Assembly: GCF_000590885.1 (NCBI RefSeq)
Contig: NZ_JFHN01000057.1
Location: 1 to 41,989, forward strand
Direction: 5' to 3'
Source: Erwinia mallotivora
GTDB taxonomy: Bacteria; Pseudomonadota; Gammaproteobacteria; Enterobacterales; Enterobacteriaceae
DNA length: 41,989 bases
Shown: positions 24,668-35,323 of the stretch, one piece after another
Numbering within the stretch: the stretch's first letter is position 1
Layout: each line of letters starts with the position of its first letter
Position numbers and translations under genes: made by a program
The notes under the pieces: model-generated
The model's input: the letters and a program-made list of their open reading frames with translations, nothing else
Databases searched by the model: none
Told to the model about the DNA's origin: nothing

Positions 24668-25189
24668 ATGCAAAAAGTAAAATTACCTCTGACACTCGAT
24701 CCAGTCCGCACCGCGCAGAAGCGCCTTGATTATCAAGGCGTTTATACACCTGACCAAGTGGAGCGTCTTGCTGAATCGGTGGTCATTGTGGACACTGATG
24801 TGGATTGCTCCATGTCGTTTGCGATTGATAGCCAGCGTTTAGCCGTGCTGAAAGGTACTGCTGAGGTTTCTGTAACGCTCTCATGTCAACGTTGCGGCCA
24901 GCCATTTCCACATCATGTTCACGTAACCTATTGTTTCAGCCCGGTCGTCACTGACGAGCAGGCCGAGGCACTACCGGAGGCGTACGAGCCGGTCGAGGTC
25001 AATGAATTTGGCGAAATCGACCTGCTGGCAGTTGTTGAAGATGAACTCATCCTCGCTCTGCCTGTCGTTCCGGTTCATGATTCTGAACACTGTGAAGTGT
25101 CCGAGGCGGACATGGTTTTTGGAAAATTGCCTGAAGAGGCAGAAAAACCAAATCCATTTGCCGTATTAGCCAGTTTAAAGCGTAAGTAA
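24668..25189 (+). CDS. yceD: YceD, DUF177-family protein linked to 23S rRNA
   Basis: YceD (173 aa, the same length as in E. coli) belongs to the DUF177 family, which is almost always encoded before rpmF and has been linked to 23S rRNA accumulation. The central CQRCGQPF segment, where plant and bacterial family members keep paired cysteines, and the acidic [11 protein letters not shown] region are both present. The ATG at 24668 has no ribosome-binding sequence and lies only nine bases after the -10 element, so the transcript looks leaderless. The next gene, rpmF, starts 14 bases after its stop. Confidence 0.92.
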   Translation: MQKVKLPLTLDPVRTAQKRLDYQGVYTPDQVERLAESVVIVDTDVDCSMSFAIDSQRLAVLKGTAEVSVTLSCQRCGQPFPHHVHVTYCFSPVVTDEQAEALPEAYEPVEVNEFGEIDLLAVVEDELILALPVVPVHDSEHCEVSEADMVFGKLPEEAEKPNPFAVLASLKRK

Positions 25190-25203
25190 CAGGAGTAAGG
25201 TCC

Positions 25204-25374
25204 ATGGCCGTACAACAGAATAAACCAACTCGTTCCAAACGTGGTATGCGTCGTTCTCATGATGCATTAACTACCACCACTCTTTCCGTAGATAAAGTTT
25301 CTGGCGAAACCCATCTGCGTCACCACATCACTGCGGATGGTTATTACCGCGGTCGCAAGGTCATCGTTAAATAA
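25204..25374 (+). CDS. rpmF: Ribosomal protein bL32
   Basis: A 56-residue basic protein of the large ribosomal subunit with the characteristic start [20 protein letters not shown], complete from ATG 25204 to TAA 25374. E. coli bL32 has 57 residues. AGGAG lies at a good distance before the start. It is translated between yceD and plsX, an arrangement conserved across many bacteria that ties ribosome and membrane-lipid synthesis. Confidence 0.97.
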   Translation: MAVQQNKPTRSKRGMRRSHDALTTTTLSVDKVSGETHLRHHITADGYYRGRKVIVK

Positions 25375-25397
25375 TTTCTGGCTTAGCCGGCGATACT

Positions 25398-26432
25398 TTG
25401 ACACGACTGACCCTGGCGATAGATGCCATGGGCGGGGACTTCGGTCCCTGCGTAACAGTGCCTGCGGCAATGCAGGCACTGGCTTCTTATTCGCAACTGT
25501 ATCTTCTTCTGGTCGGTGATCCCGACGCCATCTCGACATCACTTGCCACAGCGGATCCAGCCTTAAGGGCGCGGTTGCAGATTATTCCTGCCGGATCGGT
25601 TATTGCCAGTGATGCCAGAGCCTCTCAGGCCATTCGCCATAGCAAAGGCTCTTCAATGCGCATAGCGCTTGAACTGGTTAAAGAGGGACGAGCAGAAGCC
25701 TGTATCAGCGCAGGTAATACCGGGGCGCTGATGGGGCTGGCGAAATTATTACTCAGGCCGCTTGAGGGTATCGGGCGGCCGGCACTGATGACGGTGTTGC
25801 CAAACCAGCAACAGGGGAAAACCCTGGTGCTGGATTTGGGTGCGAATGTATCGTCAGACAGTGCCATGCTGGTGCAGTTCGCGGTGATGGGCGCAGTGGT
25901 TGCAGAAGAGGTCCTTGCCATCCCTTGCCCCCGAGTGGCGCTGCTTAACATCGGTGAGGAAGAGAGCAAAGGGCTGGAAAGTATCCGCGAGGCGGCCGCC
26001 GTCCTTCGTGACTTACCAGCAATCAACTACATTGGCTACCTTGAAGGCAACGATCTCCTGACCGGAAAAACGGATGTGCTGGTCTGCGATGGTTTTGTTG
26101 GTAACGTTACGCTGAAAACTATGGAAGGCGTGGTCCGGATGTTTCTTTCTCTGCTGAAATCACAGGGAGAAGGTAAAAAAAGAGCCTGGTGGCTGACGCT
26201 GGCTGGACGTTTGTTAAAAAAACGTCTCGCCAGACGTTTTGGTCATCTTAACCCGGACCAGTACAATGGTGCCTGTCTGTTAGGCTTGCGCGGGACAGTG
26301 ATTAAGAGTCACGGTGGTGCGCACCAGCGTGCGTTTCTGGCGGCGATTGAACAGGCAGAGCAGGCGGTGCGGCGGCAGGTTCCTGAGCGAATTGCTGCGC
26401 GTCTTCAAGCTGTATTACCTAAGAGTGACTGA
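25398..26432 (+). CDS. plsX: Phosphate acyltransferase PlsX
   Basis: PlsX makes acyl-phosphate from acyl-ACP for phospholipid synthesis. The 344-residue protein begins at a TTG codon (25398) reading [17 protein letters not shown], the conserved N-terminus; the E. coli gene also uses a non-ATG start. Conserved stretches include [18 protein letters not shown] and [13 protein letters not shown]. No strong ribosome-binding sequence precedes the TTG, so expression may depend on translation of rpmF 24 bases upstream. fabH follows after six bases. Confidence 0.95.
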   Translation: MTRLTLAIDAMGGDFGPCVTVPAAMQALASYSQLYLLLVGDPDAISTSLATADPALRARLQIIPAGSVIASDARASQAIRHSKGSSMRIALELVKEGRAEACISAGNTGALMGLAKLLLRPLEGIGRPALMTVLPNQQQGKTLVLDLGANVSSDSAMLVQFAVMGAVVAEEVLAIPCPRVALLNIGEEESKGLESIREAAAVLRDLPAINYIGYLEGNDLLTGKTDVLVCDGFVGNVTLKTMEGVVRMFLSLLKSQGEGKKRAWWLTLAGRLLKKRLARRFGHLNPDQYNGACLLGLRGTVIKSHGGAHQRAFLAAIEQAEQAVRRQVPERIAARLQAVLPKSD

Positions 26433-26438
26433 GCGGAC

Positions 26439-27392
26439 ATGTATACGAAGATTATCGGTACGGGCAGCTATCTGCCTGAACAGGTGCGGACTAACGCCGA
26501 TCTGGAAAAAATGGTGGATACGTCGGACGAGTGGATTGTCACCCGCACGGGGATCCGTGAACGTCGTATCGCTGGTGCGGATGAAACCGTTGCGTCAATG
26601 GGCTTTCATGCTGCGCAACGCGCCCTGGAAATGGCAGGCATTGATCCCAATGATATTGGATTAATCGTGGTTGCAACCACGTCGTCCAGCCATGCCTTCC
26701 CCAGCTCAGCCTGTATGATTCAGCAACAGCTGGGCATTAATGATGCCGCAGCTTTCGACCTGGCGGCAGCCTGTGCCGGGTTCACCTATGCGCTGAGCGT
26801 TGCCGATCAATACATTAAAAATGGCGCGGTTAAACACGCACTGGTGATTGGTGCTGATGTGCTGGCCCGCACCCTTGATCCTGAGGATCGGGGCACCCTG
26901 ATTCTGTTTGGCGACGGTGCAGGTGCAGTGGTGCTTGGAGCCAGTGAAGAGCCGGGCATCATTTCGACACATCTGCATGCCGATGGTCGCTACGGGCAGT
27001 TACTGACGCTGCCAAATCAGGATCGTCAGCATCCTGAACAGTCTGCCTGGTTAACCATGGCGGGTAACGAAGTCTTTAAGGTTGCGGTTACCGAACTGGC
27101 ACACATTGTTGATGAAACTTTGCAGGCAAACCAGCTTGATAAAGAGGCAATTGACTGGCTGGTTCCTCATCAGGCAAACCTGAGAATTATCAGTGCCACC
27201 GCTCGTAAACTGGGTATGGGTATGGAAAAAGTGGTGGTGACGCTGGACAGGCATGGCAATACGTCTGCCGCTTCCGTCCCCGCTGCGCTGGATGAAGCTG
27301 TGCGTGACGGGCGTATTCAACCCGGGCAGTTAATTCTGCTGGAAGCATTTGGTGGCGGTTTCACCTGGGGTTCTGCGCTGGTTCGCTTTTGA
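26439..27392 (+). CDS. fabH: 3-oxoacyl-ACP synthase III (FabH)
   Basis: FabH joins acetyl-CoA and malonyl-ACP to start fatty-acid synthesis. The protein has 317 aa, the standard length, with the catalytic triad Cys112 ([10 protein letters not shown]), His in HQANLR and Asn in GNTSAASVP. It lies in the order plsX-fabH-fabD-fabG-acpP-fabF as in E. coli, with short gaps that indicate co-transcription. Confidence 0.97.
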   Translation: MYTKIIGTGSYLPEQVRTNADLEKMVDTSDEWIVTRTGIRERRIAGADETVASMGFHAAQRALEMAGIDPNDIGLIVVATTSSSHAFPSSACMIQQQLGINDAAAFDLAAACAGFTYALSVADQYIKNGAVKHALVIGADVLARTLDPEDRGTLILFGDGAGAVVLGASEEPGIISTHLHADGRYGQLLTLPNQDRQHPEQSAWLTMAGNEVFKVAVTELAHIVDETLQANQLDKEAIDWLVPHQANLRIISATARKLGMGMEKVVVTLDRHGNTSAASVPAALDEAVRDGRIQPGQLILLEAFGGGFTWGSALVRF

Positions 27393-27408
27393 TTATCAGG
27401 ATAGAAAA

Positions 27409-28332
27409 ATGACGCAATTTGCAATGGTTTTTCCGGGGCAGGGCTCACAGGCCACCGGTATGCTGGCTGAGCTTGCAGCAGATAATCCGCTGATTGAGCA
27501 GGCATTTAGTGAAGCGTCGCAGGCGCTGGGTTACGACCTGTGGGCACTGGTGCAAAAGGGGCCCGCAGAAGAACTGAACAAAACCTGGCAAACCCAGCCC
27601 GCGCTGCTGGCTGCATCTGTTGCTATTTTCCGCGTCTGGCAGCAAAAGGGCGGAAAAGCTCCGGCGATACTGGCAGGTCACAGCCTCGGCGAGTATAGTG
27701 CGCTGGTTTGTGCCGGGGTGATCAATTTCAGTGACGCTATCAGGCTGGTTGAGTTGCGCGGCAGGCTGATGCAGGAAGCCGTTCCCGCAGGTACTGGTGC
27801 GATGCAGGCTATTATTGGCCTTGACGATGCGGCGATTGCTAAAGCCTGTGCAGAGTCTGCACAGGGCCAGGTGGTGTCTCCGGTTAATTTCAATTCGCCA
27901 GGTCAGGTGGTCATAGCCGGGAATAAAGAGGCGGTTGAGCGGGCCGGGGCGGCCTGTAAAGCAGCCGGAGCAAAACGTGCTTTGCCATTACCGGTCAGCG
28001 TGCCTTCACACTGTGCATTAATGAAGCCCGCCGCTGACCAGCTGGCCGCCGCGCTGGAACAGTTGACGTTTAACACGCCGACAATACCGGTGGTCAACAA
28101 CGTTGATGTAAAATGTGAAACGTCTCCGGACGCCATTCGTAGTGCGCTGGTGCGCCAGCTTTACAGCCCGGTACGCTGGACGGAGTGTGTGCAATTTATG
28201 GCAGATCAGGGTGTTACTTCTCTGTTAGAAGTCGGTCCTGGTAAAGTACTGACCGGCCTGACTAAACGCATTGTTGACACTCTTACTGCCGCTGCGATTA
28301 ACGATCCCGCCAGCCTGAATGCTGCGCTATGA
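27409..28332 (+). CDS. fabD: Malonyl-CoA:ACP transacylase (FabD)
   Basis: FabD loads malonate onto acyl carrier protein. With the ATG at 27409 (MTQFAMVFPGQGSQ) it has 307 aa (E. coli 309). Ser92 in GHSLGEYSAL is the nucleophile and the His in VPSHCALM its partner. An open frame extends 20 codons further upstream into fabH, but the family N-terminus fixes the start. Confidence 0.97.
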   Translation: MTQFAMVFPGQGSQATGMLAELAADNPLIEQAFSEASQALGYDLWALVQKGPAEELNKTWQTQPALLAASVAIFRVWQQKGGKAPAILAGHSLGEYSALVCAGVINFSDAIRLVELRGRLMQEAVPAGTGAMQAIIGLDDAAIAKACAESAQGQVVSPVNFNSPGQVVIAGNKEAVERAGAACKAAGAKRALPLPVSVPSHCALMKPAADQLAAALEQLTFNTPTIPVVNNVDVKCETSPDAIRSALVRQLYSPVRWTECVQFMADQGVTSLLEVGPGKVLTGLTKRIVDTLTAAAINDPASLNAAL

Positions 28333-28351
28333 CAGACAGACGAGGATAATG

Positions 28352-29086
28352 ATGAGTTTTGAAGGAAAAATTGCGCTGGTAACCGGCGCCAGCCGTGGCA
28401 TTGGCCGCGCTATTGCTGAGACCCTGGTGGCGCGTGGTGCGAAAGTGGTGGGAACGGCCACCAGCCAGAGCGGTGCCGATGCGATAAGTGATTATCTTGG
28501 TGGGCACGGCAAAGGTCTGCTGCTGAACGTGAATGACAGCGCATCCATCGACAGCGTGTTGGAAAATATTCGCGCTGAGTTTGGTGAAGTGGACATTTTG
28601 GTTAATAATGCGGGCATTACGCGTGATAATCTCCTGATGCGTATGAAGGACGATGAGTGGCAGGATATTCTGGACACTAATCTTACTTCTGTATTTCGTC
28701 TGTCAAAGGCAGTATTACGCGCTATGATGAAAAAGCGTGCCGGTCGGATTATTACTATCGGCTCTGTTGTAGGCACGATGGGTAATGCGGGGCAGGCGAA
28801 TTACGCGGCAGCAAAAGCGGGTTTGATTGGTTTCAGCAAATCGCTGGCGCGTGAAATTGCCTCACGCGGTATCACCGTTAATGTTGTTGCACCAGGTTTC
28901 ATTGAGACAGATATGACTCGTGCGTTAACTGAAGATCAACGTGCGGGCATTCTGGCGGAAGTACCCGCAGGCCGTCTTGGCGGCGCGCAGGAAATCGCCA
29001 GTGCAGTTGCATTTTTAGCCTCTGACGAAGCGGCGTACATCACTGGTGAGACGCTGCACGTCAACGGCGGAATGTATATGGTCTGA
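28352..29086 (+). CDS. fabG: 3-oxoacyl-ACP reductase (FabG)
   Basis: FabG reduces 3-oxoacyl-ACP with NADPH. It is a short-chain dehydrogenase of 244 aa, exactly the E. coli length when read from the second of two adjacent ATG codons (28352), which is also better spaced from [13 protein letters not shown] (11-18) binds NADPH; Ser138, Tyr151 and Lys155 form the catalytic triad, and NNAG at 85-88 is conserved. A 154-base gap with its own promoter separates it from acpP. Confidence 0.97.
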   Translation: MSFEGKIALVTGASRGIGRAIAETLVARGAKVVGTATSQSGADAISDYLGGHGKGLLLNVNDSASIDSVLENIRAEFGEVDILVNNAGITRDNLLMRMKDDEWQDILDTNLTSVFRLSKAVLRAMMKKRAGRIITIGSVVGTMGNAGQANYAAAKAGLIGFSKSLAREIASRGITVNVVAPGFIETDMTRALTEDQRAGILAEVPAGRLGGAQEIASAVAFLASDEAAYITGETLHVNGGMYMV

Positions 29087-29167
29087 TAATCACGAAAATT
29101 ATTTGCGTTATTTGCGGTTATTCCCGCAAAATAGCGTTAAATCGTGGTTGGACCAGCCGGGATTTAG

Positions 29168-29195
29168 TTGCATCTTTTTCAACATTTTATACACT
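29168..29195 (+). promoter_or_regulatory. acpP promoter
   Basis: TTGCAT (29168-29173) and TACACT (29190-29195), 16 bases apart, lie in the fabG-acpP gap. A separate strong promoter for the abundant ACP is known in E. coli. The predicted start is near 29202, giving a leader of about 40 bases. Confidence 0.55.
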
Positions 29196-29198
29196 ACG

Positions 29199-29222
29199 AA
29201 AACCATCGCGAAAGCGAGTTTT
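29199..29222 (+). promoter_or_regulatory. acpP leader hairpin with GNRA tetraloop
   Basis: TCGC (29206-29209), loop GAAA, GCGA (29214-29217) form the top of a stem, and AAAAC with GTTTT extend it below a 2-base bulge. It sits just before the AGGAA ribosome-binding sequence of acpP, so it could stabilise the mRNA or tune translation. The 5' arm may be cut by the exact transcription start. Confidence 0.5.
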
Positions 29223-29240
29223 GATAGGAAATTTAATAGT

Positions 29241-29477
29241 ATGAGCACTATCGAAGAACGCGTTAAGAAAATCATTGGCGAGCAGCTTGGCGTTAAGCAG
29301 GAAGAAGTTGTTAACACTGCCTCTTTTGTTGAAGATCTGGGCGCTGATTCTCTTGATACCGTTGAGCTGGTCATGGCTCTGGAAGAAGAGTTTGACACCG
29401 AGATTCCGGATGAAGAAGCTGAGAAGATCACTACCGTGCAGGCTGCTATTGATTACATCAATGGTCACCAGGCTTAA
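29241..29477 (+). CDS. acpP: Acyl carrier protein
   Basis: ACP carries growing acyl chains on a phosphopantetheine arm attached to Ser37 in [16 protein letters not shown]. The protein is 78 aa, small and acidic, and nearly identical to the enteric standard. It starts at ATG 29241 after AGGAAA. A terminator-like hairpin follows, so most transcripts should end before fabF, fitting the large excess of ACP over the synthases. Confidence 0.98.
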   Translation: MSTIEERVKKIIGEQLGVKQEEVVNTASFVEDLGADSLDTVELVMALEEEFDTEIPDEEAEKITTVQAAIDYINGHQA

Positions 29478-29488
29478 GTGAGCATCTC

Positions 29489-29517
29489 CAGGCGGTCTTC
29501 TGACCGCCTGAGTTTTA
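29489..29517 (+). terminator. Terminator/attenuator between acpP and fabF
   Basis: The perfect 9-bp stem CAGGCGGTC (29489-29497) and GACCGCCTG (29502-29510), with loop TTCT, is followed by AG and TTTT. fabF has no evident promoter of its own in the short gap, so partial read-through is likely. Confidence 0.75.
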
Positions 29518-29556
29518 TCTGCACTAAATCTCTTTTACCCTCCCTGGAGGATGAAC

Positions 29557-30798
29557 GTGTCTAAGCGTCGTGTAGTTGTGACTGGTCTTGGCATGTTGTC
29601 TCCTGTCGGCAATACCGTAGAGTCTACCTGGAATGCTCTTGTTGCCGGACAGAGTGGCATCAGCCTGATCGACCATTTTGATACTAGTGCCTACGCAACG
29701 CGATTTGCTGGCTTAGTGAAGGATTTTAATTGTGAAGAGTTCATTTCGCGTAAAGATCAACGCAAAATGGATGCCTTCATTCAATATGGAATTGTGGCTG
29801 GCATTCAGGCCATGCAGGATTCCGGTCTGGTTGTTACTGAAGAGAACGCTTCCCGTATTGGTGCCGCTATCGGATCGGGTATCGGTGGCCTTGGTCTGAT
29901 CGAAGACAATCACTCTGCATTACTCAATGGCGGCCCACGGAAGATGAGCCCGTTCTTTGTGCCCTCTACCATTGTGAATATGATTGCAGGCCATCTGACC
30001 ATCATGTTCGGTATGCGCGGTCCAAGCATTGCGATATCAACGGCCTGTACAACAGGTGTGCATAACATTGGCCAGGCGGCCCGCATGATTGCCTACAACG
30101 ATGCCGACGTGATGCTGGCGGGTGGGGCCGAGAAAGGCAGTACACCGCTGGGCATAGGTGGCTTCGGTGCTGCGCGTGCCCTGTCAACCCGCAATGACGA
30201 TCCGCAGGCGGCCAGCCGTCCGTGGGACAAAGATCGTGATGGTTTTGTGCTGGGTGACGGTGCCGGGATTGTCGTTCTTGAAGAGTATGAACACGCCAAA
30301 AAACGCGGTGCGAAAATCTACGCTGAGCTGGTGGGTTTTGGCATGAGCAGCGATGCATGGCATATGACATCACCGCCGGAAAACGGCGCGGGTGCCGCGC
30401 TGGCAATGGAAAACGCACTGAAAGATGCGCAACTGTCGCCAGAGCAGATTGGTTATGTCAACGCACACGGTACTTCGACTCCTGCCGGAGATAAAGCAGA
30501 AGCTCAGGCGGTAAAATCTGTTTTTGGAGCCAGTGCTGACAGAATTATGGTCAGTTCGACCAAATCGATGATCGGTCACCTTTTAGGGGCGGCTGGTGCC
30601 GTTGAATCAATTTTTTCGATTCTTTCCCTGCGTGATCAGGTTATTCCACCAACCATTAATCTGGACAACCCGGATGAAGGTTGTGATCTGGATTTTGTAC
30701 CGCACACAGCGCGACAGGTTACAGGTCTGGAGTACACGCTGTGTAACTCCTTCGGTTTCGGTGGAACTAACGGTTCATTGATTTTCCGTAAAATCTGA
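29557..30798 (+). CDS. fabF: 3-oxoacyl-ACP synthase II (FabF)
   Basis: FabF elongates acyl chains and controls the palmitoleate to vaccenate step. I placed the start at GTG 29557: GGAGG ends six bases before it, it gives [10 protein letters not shown] and 413 aa as in E. coli. An ATG six bases earlier touches the ribosome-binding sequence and is unlikely. The catalytic Cys164 lies in [10 protein letters not shown]; the two His residues are in [11 protein letters not shown] and [17 protein letters not shown] near the C-terminus is conserved. Confidence 0.96.
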   Translation: MSKRRVVVTGLGMLSPVGNTVESTWNALVAGQSGISLIDHFDTSAYATRFAGLVKDFNCEEFISRKDQRKMDAFIQYGIVAGIQAMQDSGLVVTEENASRIGAAIGSGIGGLGLIEDNHSALLNGGPRKMSPFFVPSTIVNMIAGHLTIMFGMRGPSIAISTACTTGVHNIGQAARMIAYNDADVMLAGGAEKGSTPLGIGGFGAARALSTRNDDPQAASRPWDKDRDGFVLGDGAGIVVLEEYEHAKKRGAKIYAELVGFGMSSDAWHMTSPPENGAGAALAMENALKDAQLSPEQIGYVNAHGTSTPAGDKAEAQAVKSVFGASADRIMVSSTKSMIGHLLGAAGAVESIFSILSLRDQVIPPTINLDNPDEGCDLDFVPHTARQVTGLEYTLCNSFGFGGTNGSLIFRKI

Positions 30799-30822
30799 CA
30801 ACTGCTGTTCACCTCGTCTGCT

Positions 30823-30854
30823 ATGCCCGTCATCTCTCTGACGGGCATTTTTTT
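30823..30854 (+). terminator. Rho-independent terminator after fabF
   Basis: The perfect 10-bp stem ATGCCCGTCA (30823-30832) and TGACGGGCAT (30839-30848), with a 6-base loop, is followed by a seven-T run. It ends the fatty-acid cluster. Confidence 0.92.
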
Positions 30855-31037
30855 AGCGCGGGTATGCTGCTGCGCAGTCAGGCGATGGCACACTTTCCCT
30901 GCCACCGCGCGAGAGTGAGACAACCTCCGCTGCTGCCGTTTCATCTCCATACACTTCTCAACGGCCAACGGGATGAATCATGGCGCTATTGCAGGTAATC
31001 TCAGGCGTGAGAAAAAGTTTATCTGGGAGAGATGGCG

Positions 31038-31847
31038 GTGTGGATAAATGGTCAACCACAGGAGTATGTGGCGGCAGGCGATCGTGCGGTGCAGTTTGGC
31101 GACGGATGCTTTACCACGGCACGGGTTATCAGCGGGAAGATCATGGCGTTGGAGGCACATCTCCAGCGGCTGGCGCTGGGCTGTGAACGATTGCAAATCC
31201 GCTCACCAGACTGGGTAGCGCTGCGTCATGAAATGCTTGTCGCCGCCAGCACCCGCAGCGACGCAGTATTGAAAGTGATTATTTCGCGTGGACAGGGAGG
31301 TCGCGGTTACAGCGCGCTGGGATGTGGTCACCCAGGCCGCATTCTGATGCTCTCTGATTATCCTGCTCATTATCATCGGCTGAGGCAAACGGGTGTAAAG
31401 CTGACGCTCAGTAGCATCCGACTCGGACGTAATCCGTTGCTGGCGGGCATTAAGCATCTCAACCGGCTGGAACAGGTATTGATCCGCGCAGAGCTTGACC
31501 AGACTGATGCTGACGAGGCGCTGGTGCTTGACACTGACGGTATGCTGGTGGAATGCTGTGCGGCGAATTTATTCTGGCGCACGGGAGAGCAGGTTTTCAC
31601 GCCTGTCCTGACTGATTCGGGTGTCAAGGGCATCCAGCGACAGCAGGTCATCTCCTTACTGTCCGAACAGGGCATCAGCGTGCATGAAGTCAGACGGCCG
31701 CCGGAGGTGCTGGCAGAGGCTGATGAACTTTTCATTACCAATGCGTTGATGCCGGTTTTACCGGTCGCACAGATTGACCAGAAAACGTATTGTGCCAGGC
31801 AACTTTTCAACCTGATCCAGGCCCGGAGCTCACAAGGATTTTTATGA
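31038..31847 (+). CDS. pabC: Aminodeoxychorismate lyase (PabC)
   Basis: PabC releases pyruvate from 4-amino-4-deoxychorismate to give p-aminobenzoate for folate. It is a class-IV PLP enzyme; the Schiff-base Lys is in [11 protein letters not shown], and [12 protein letters not shown] and ECCAANLFW are family motifs. I prefer GTG 31038: it is seven bases after GGGAGA and gives 269 aa, the E. coli length. ATG 31032 is almost fused to the ribosome-binding sequence. It opens the pabC-mltG-tmk-holB-tatD operon, and its stop overlaps the mltG start (ATGA). Confidence 0.92.
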   Translation: MWINGQPQEYVAAGDRAVQFGDGCFTTARVISGKIMALEAHLQRLALGCERLQIRSPDWVALRHEMLVAASTRSDAVLKVIISRGQGGRGYSALGCGHPGRILMLSDYPAHYHRLRQTGVKLTLSSIRLGRNPLLAGIKHLNRLEQVLIRAELDQTDADEALVLDTDGMLVECCAANLFWRTGEQVFTPVLTDSGVKGIQRQQVISLLSEQGISVHEVRRPPEVLAEADELFITNALMPVLPVAQIDQKTYCARQLFNLIQARSSQGFL

Positions 31848-32863
31848 TCGCCAAAAAAAAGATTTTCGCCGGGATAATCGTTGTCGTGGTGCTGGCAGTC
31901 GCTTACAGCTACTGGCAGATTAAAAAGTTTGCTCAGTCACCTTTGTCGATTAATCAGGAAACCATTTTTACCCTGCCAGCCGGATCGGGACGGGTGGTGC
32001 TGGAAGCAGAACTTAACCGGCAAAAAATCGTGCCTCAGTCGCTCTGGTTTGGCTGGCTGCTGAAGCTGGAGCCAGCGCTGGCGAAATTCAAAGCGGGAAC
32101 CTATCGCTTTGCACCCGGCATGAATGTCCGCCAGATGCTGGAGCTGCTGGCCAGCGGTAAAGAGGCGCAGTTTCCGCTACGTTTTGTGGAAGGCACAAAG
32201 ATGAAAGAATGGCTGGCGGAACTGCGTGCGGCACCCTATATAAAACACACGCTGGCCGATGACAAACTGACGACAGTGGCAAAGGCGCTGGATTTACAGG
32301 AACAGGACGTTGAAGGCTGGTTCTGGCCTGATACCTATTCTTATACCGCCAATACCACGGATGTGGTGATCCTCAACCGTGCGCACCAGCGGATGATCAA
32401 ACTGGTGGAGAAACTGTGGGCCGAAAGGGCGGAAGGTTTACCCTATAAAGATCAGAACGATTTGGTGACGATGGCATCTATCGTTGAAAAAGAAACCGCG
32501 CTCAGTGATGAACGCAGTAAAGTTGCATCGGTATTTATTAATCGTCTGCGGCTGGGGATGCGCCTGCAAACCGATCCCACCGTCATTTACGGGCTGGGCG
32601 ACAGCTACACCGGTACGCTGACCCGCAAAGATCTTGAAACACCCGGCGCATACAACACCTATATGATTGCCGGTATGCCACCGGGTCCGATTGCCATGCC
32701 CGGTAAAGCCTCGCTGGAAGCAGCAGCGCATCCGCTAAAAACTGACTTTCTCTATTTTGTGGCGGATGGCAAAGGCGGACATACCTTTACCACTAATCTT
32801 GCCAGTCATAATCAGGCCGTGCAGGCCTGGCGTCGGGGTCTGAAGGAAAAAAATGCACGGTAA
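31844..32863 (+). CDS. mltG: Endolytic murein transglycosylase MltG
   Basis: MltG cuts nascent glycan strands in the periplasm and is thought to set their length. The protein has 339 aa (E. coli 340), a single N-terminal transmembrane helix (about 7-25, [17 protein letters not shown]), a LysM-like region and the YceG domain with the catalytic Glu in ASIVEKETA. The ATG at 31844 overlaps pabC; the gene's end overlaps tmk by 11 bases. Confidence 0.95.
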   Translation: MIAKKKIFAGIIVVVVLAVAYSYWQIKKFAQSPLSINQETIFTLPAGSGRVVLEAELNRQKIVPQSLWFGWLLKLEPALAKFKAGTYRFAPGMNVRQMLELLASGKEAQFPLRFVEGTKMKEWLAELRAAPYIKHTLADDKLTTVAKALDLQEQDVEGWFWPDTYSYTANTTDVVILNRAHQRMIKLVEKLWAERAEGLPYKDQNDLVTMASIVEKETALSDERSKVASVFINRLRLGMRLQTDPTVIYGLGDSYTGTLTRKDLETPGAYNTYMIAGMPPGPIAMPGKASLEAAAHPLKTDFLYFVADGKGGHTFTTNLASHNQAVQAWRRGLKEKNAR

Positions 32864-33485
32864 ATTTATTGTTATTGAAGGCCTTGAAGGGGCAGGTAAA
32901 ACCACGGCGCGAGATGTGGTCGTCACCACACTTCAGCAGCAGGGTATCAGCGATATCGTCTTTACCCGCGAGCCTGGCGGCACGCCGCTGGCAGAAAAAC
33001 TGCGTGAGCTGATCAAGCAGGGCATGGCGGATGAGCCGGTCACCGACAAAGCGGAGCTGCTGATGCTCTATGCGGCGCGGGTGCAACTGGTAGAGAACGT
33101 TATCAAACCTGCTCTGGCAAGAGGAAGCTGGGTAGTCGGTGACCGGCACGATCTCTCTTCTCAGGCTTATCAGGGCGGCGGTCGTGGCATGGACACCGGC
33201 CTGATGCAGCAACTTAAACAGAGCGTGCTGGGGGACTTTGCGCCTGACATGACGCTTTATCTGGATGTGACGCCGGAAATCGGATTGCAGCGCGCCAGAG
33301 CGCGCGGTGAGCTGGATCGTATTGAGCGTGAATCGCTTAATTTCTTCAGCCGCACCCGTGAACGCTATCTGGCACTGGCGGCCAGCGATGCCCGTATTAA
33401 GACCATTGACGCTACCCGGCCCGTCGACCAGGTTTCTGCGGCTGTCATCCGGACCGTACAGCAGTGGCTCCGGGAACAGCAGTGA
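32853..33485 (+). CDS. tmk: Thymidylate kinase
   Basis: Tmk phosphorylates dTMP to dTDP. The protein has 210 aa, with the P-loop GLEGAGKTT (9-17), [12 protein letters not shown] for substrate binding, the DRHDLS motif, and the Arg-rich lid [12 protein letters not shown] typical of the E. coli type. It begins inside the end of mltG and ends in a GTGA overlap with holB, so translation is coupled through the operon. Confidence 0.96.
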   Translation: MHGKFIVIEGLEGAGKTTARDVVVTTLQQQGISDIVFTREPGGTPLAEKLRELIKQGMADEPVTDKAELLMLYAARVQLVENVIKPALARGSWVVGDRHDLSSQAYQGGGRGMDTGLMQQLKQSVLGDFAPDMTLYLDVTPEIGLQRARARGELDRIERESLNFFSRTRERYLALAASDARIKTIDATRPVDQVSAAVIRTVQQWLREQQ

Positions 33486-34477
33486 ACTGGTATCCGTGGC
33501 TGAATCAACCCTATCGGCAGATTATCGCCTGGCACCAGCAGGGGCGGGCTCATCATGCTTTGCTACTTCATGGTTTGCCCGGCATGGGAGATGCCTCGCT
33601 GGTATGGGGGATCAGCCGCTGGCTGATGTGCCAACAGCGCGACGGGCTGAAAAGCTGCGGTCAGTGCCATGCCTGTCAGCTGATGCAGGCCCATACCCAT
33701 CCTGACTGGTATCAACTCAGTGCGGAAAAAGGGAAAAGCGCGCTGGGAATTGATGCTGTTCGCAGCGTGACAGAAAAACTCTACCATCATGCGCAGCAGG
33801 GTGGGGCTAAAATCGTCTGGCTGACCGATGCCTCACAGTTGACAGAAGCGGCGGCCAATGCCCTGCTTAAAACGCTGGAAGAACCGCCAAAGAACTGCTG
33901 GTTTATACTGTGTTGCCAGCGTCCTGCAAAGCTTCCGGCGACCCTTCGCAGCCGCTGTTTCAGCTTTCACCTGGCGGTCCCTGACGAGAAACAGAGTCTC
34001 GGCTGGTTGCAAAAACAGACGGCGGAAACTGAGCAGAACCTGGTCAGTGCACTGCGCCTGAGTGGCGGTGCGCCCGCAGCGGCGCAACAACTGCTGGAAG
34101 AGAAAACCTGGTCAGCCCGCCAGACGCTGTGCGATGCACTGCCGGTGGCACTCCGTGGCGATATGCTGACATTACTGAGCGTACTTAACCACGACGATGT
34201 GCTGCAACGCACCGGCTGGCTTTGCGCCATACTGGTCGATGCCCTGAAATGGCAGCAAGGGGGCGGCAGGTTTATTACCAGTGTGGACCAGCAATCGCTG
34301 ATTGCTGAGATGGCGGTGCGACTGCCCGCCAGTGTGCTGGATGAAAGCGTCCGGTTATGGATGGCCTGCCGTGAACGGCTCGGCGTGCCGGCCATTAACC
34401 GGGAACTGATACTGACTGACCAGTTGTTAAGTTGGGAGGCGATGCTGCTTTCCCGGCGGGATGGTTCACCTGATTAG
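33482..34477 (+). CDS. holB: DNA polymerase III subunit delta' (HolB)
   Basis: HolB is the rigid clamp-loader subunit of DNA polymerase III. With GTG 33482 (overlapping the tmk stop) it has 331 aa (E. coli 334) and the expected N-terminus NWYPWL. The P-loop is degenerate ([10 protein letters not shown] lacks the Lys), as it should be for delta', which does not hydrolyse ATP. Four cysteines in [17 protein letters not shown] form the zinc module, and LLKTLEEPP and LRSRC with the SRC arginine finger are present. Confidence 0.95.
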   Translation: MNWYPWLNQPYRQIIAWHQQGRAHHALLLHGLPGMGDASLVWGISRWLMCQQRDGLKSCGQCHACQLMQAHTHPDWYQLSAEKGKSALGIDAVRSVTEKLYHHAQQGGAKIVWLTDASQLTEAAANALLKTLEEPPKNCWFILCCQRPAKLPATLRSRCFSFHLAVPDEKQSLGWLQKQTAETEQNLVSALRLSGGAPAAAQQLLEEKTWSARQTLCDALPVALRGDMLTLLSVLNHDDVLQRTGWLCAILVDALKWQQGGGRFITSVDQQSLIAEMAVRLPASVLDESVRLWMACRERLGVPAINRELILTDQLLSWEAMLLSRRDGSPD

Positions 34478-34486
34478 AGAATGATT

Positions 34487-35278
34487 ATGTTTTTAGTAGA
34501 TTCCCATTGTCATCTTGATGGTCTGAATTATGACAGCCTGCATCAGGATGTGAGTGACGTGCTGGCAAAAGCGGCGGCGCGTGACGTCAAATTTTTACTG
34601 GCGGTGGCCACCACGCTGCCGGGCTATCAGGCGATGACCGAGCTGATTGGGGAGCGGTCTGAAGTGGTTTTTTCCTGCGGTGTTCATCCACTTAATCAGG
34701 AACAACCCTGGGACTTTGCTGAATTGCGCCGACTTGCTGACCACCCTCGCGTGGTGGCGCTGGGCGAAACGGGGCTGGATTATTACTATCAGCAGGAAAC
34801 TAAAGCGCAGCAGCAGGCTTCTTTTCGTGAACATATTCGTACCGGGCGTAAGCTGAACAAGCCGGTGATTGTTCACACGCGTGATGCGCGTGAAGATACG
34901 CTGGCCATCCTCAGGGAAGAGCAGGTGGAGGAGTGTGGCGGCGTGTTGCACTGTTTTACCGAAGATCGTGCAACCGCCGAAAAACTGCTGGATATGGGGT
35001 TTTATATCTCCTTCTCCGGTATCGTGACCTTCCGTAATGCTGAAACCATTCGGGAAGCCGCGCGATATGTCCCTCTGGATCGCATCCTGCTGGAAACCGA
35101 TTCTCCTTACCTGGCTCCGGTCCCGCACCGTGGTAAAGAAAATCAGCCTGCTTTTACCCGCGACGTGGCCGATTTTGTGGCCGGGCTGAAGGGGGTAAGT
35201 ACCGAAACTCTGGCAACCGCCACAACGGAAAATTTTTCCCGCCTGTTTCATGTGCCCATGGCACGACTGAGTGATTAA
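34487..35278 (+). CDS. ycfH: TatD-family metal-dependent hydrolase YcfH
   Basis: This TatD-family DNase-like hydrolase (263 aa; E. coli YcfH 265) has the metal ligands in DSHCHLDG, GETGLDYY, VIVHTRDA, LHCFTED and LETDSPYLAP. I chose ATG 34487 over the ATG six bases before, since AGAGA then has a 6-base spacing and the product matches the family start MFLVDSHCH. It ends the pabC operon. Its physiological substrate is not settled. Confidence 0.94.
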   Translation: MFLVDSHCHLDGLNYDSLHQDVSDVLAKAAARDVKFLLAVATTLPGYQAMTELIGERSEVVFSCGVHPLNQEQPWDFAELRRLADHPRVVALGETGLDYYYQQETKAQQQASFREHIRTGRKLNKPVIVHTRDAREDTLAILREEQVEECGGVLHCFTEDRATAEKLLDMGFYISFSGIVTFRNAETIREAARYVPLDRILLETDSPYLAPVPHRGKENQPAFTRDVADFVAGLKGVSTETLATATTENFSRLFHVPMARLSD

Positions 35279-35323
35279 AAGTTTATTTCTTAGCTCGTAA
35301 TTAATCGCTTTTCTTCGTAAAGT

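Noticed and set aside
24600..25380. Frameshift or missing gene between yceD and plsX
   Set aside because: The short rpmF gene fills the gap completely and is intact.
33482..33620. Degenerate P-loop in holB as a sign of a broken gene
   Set aside because: Delta' subunits of enteric bacteria normally lack the P-loop lysine.
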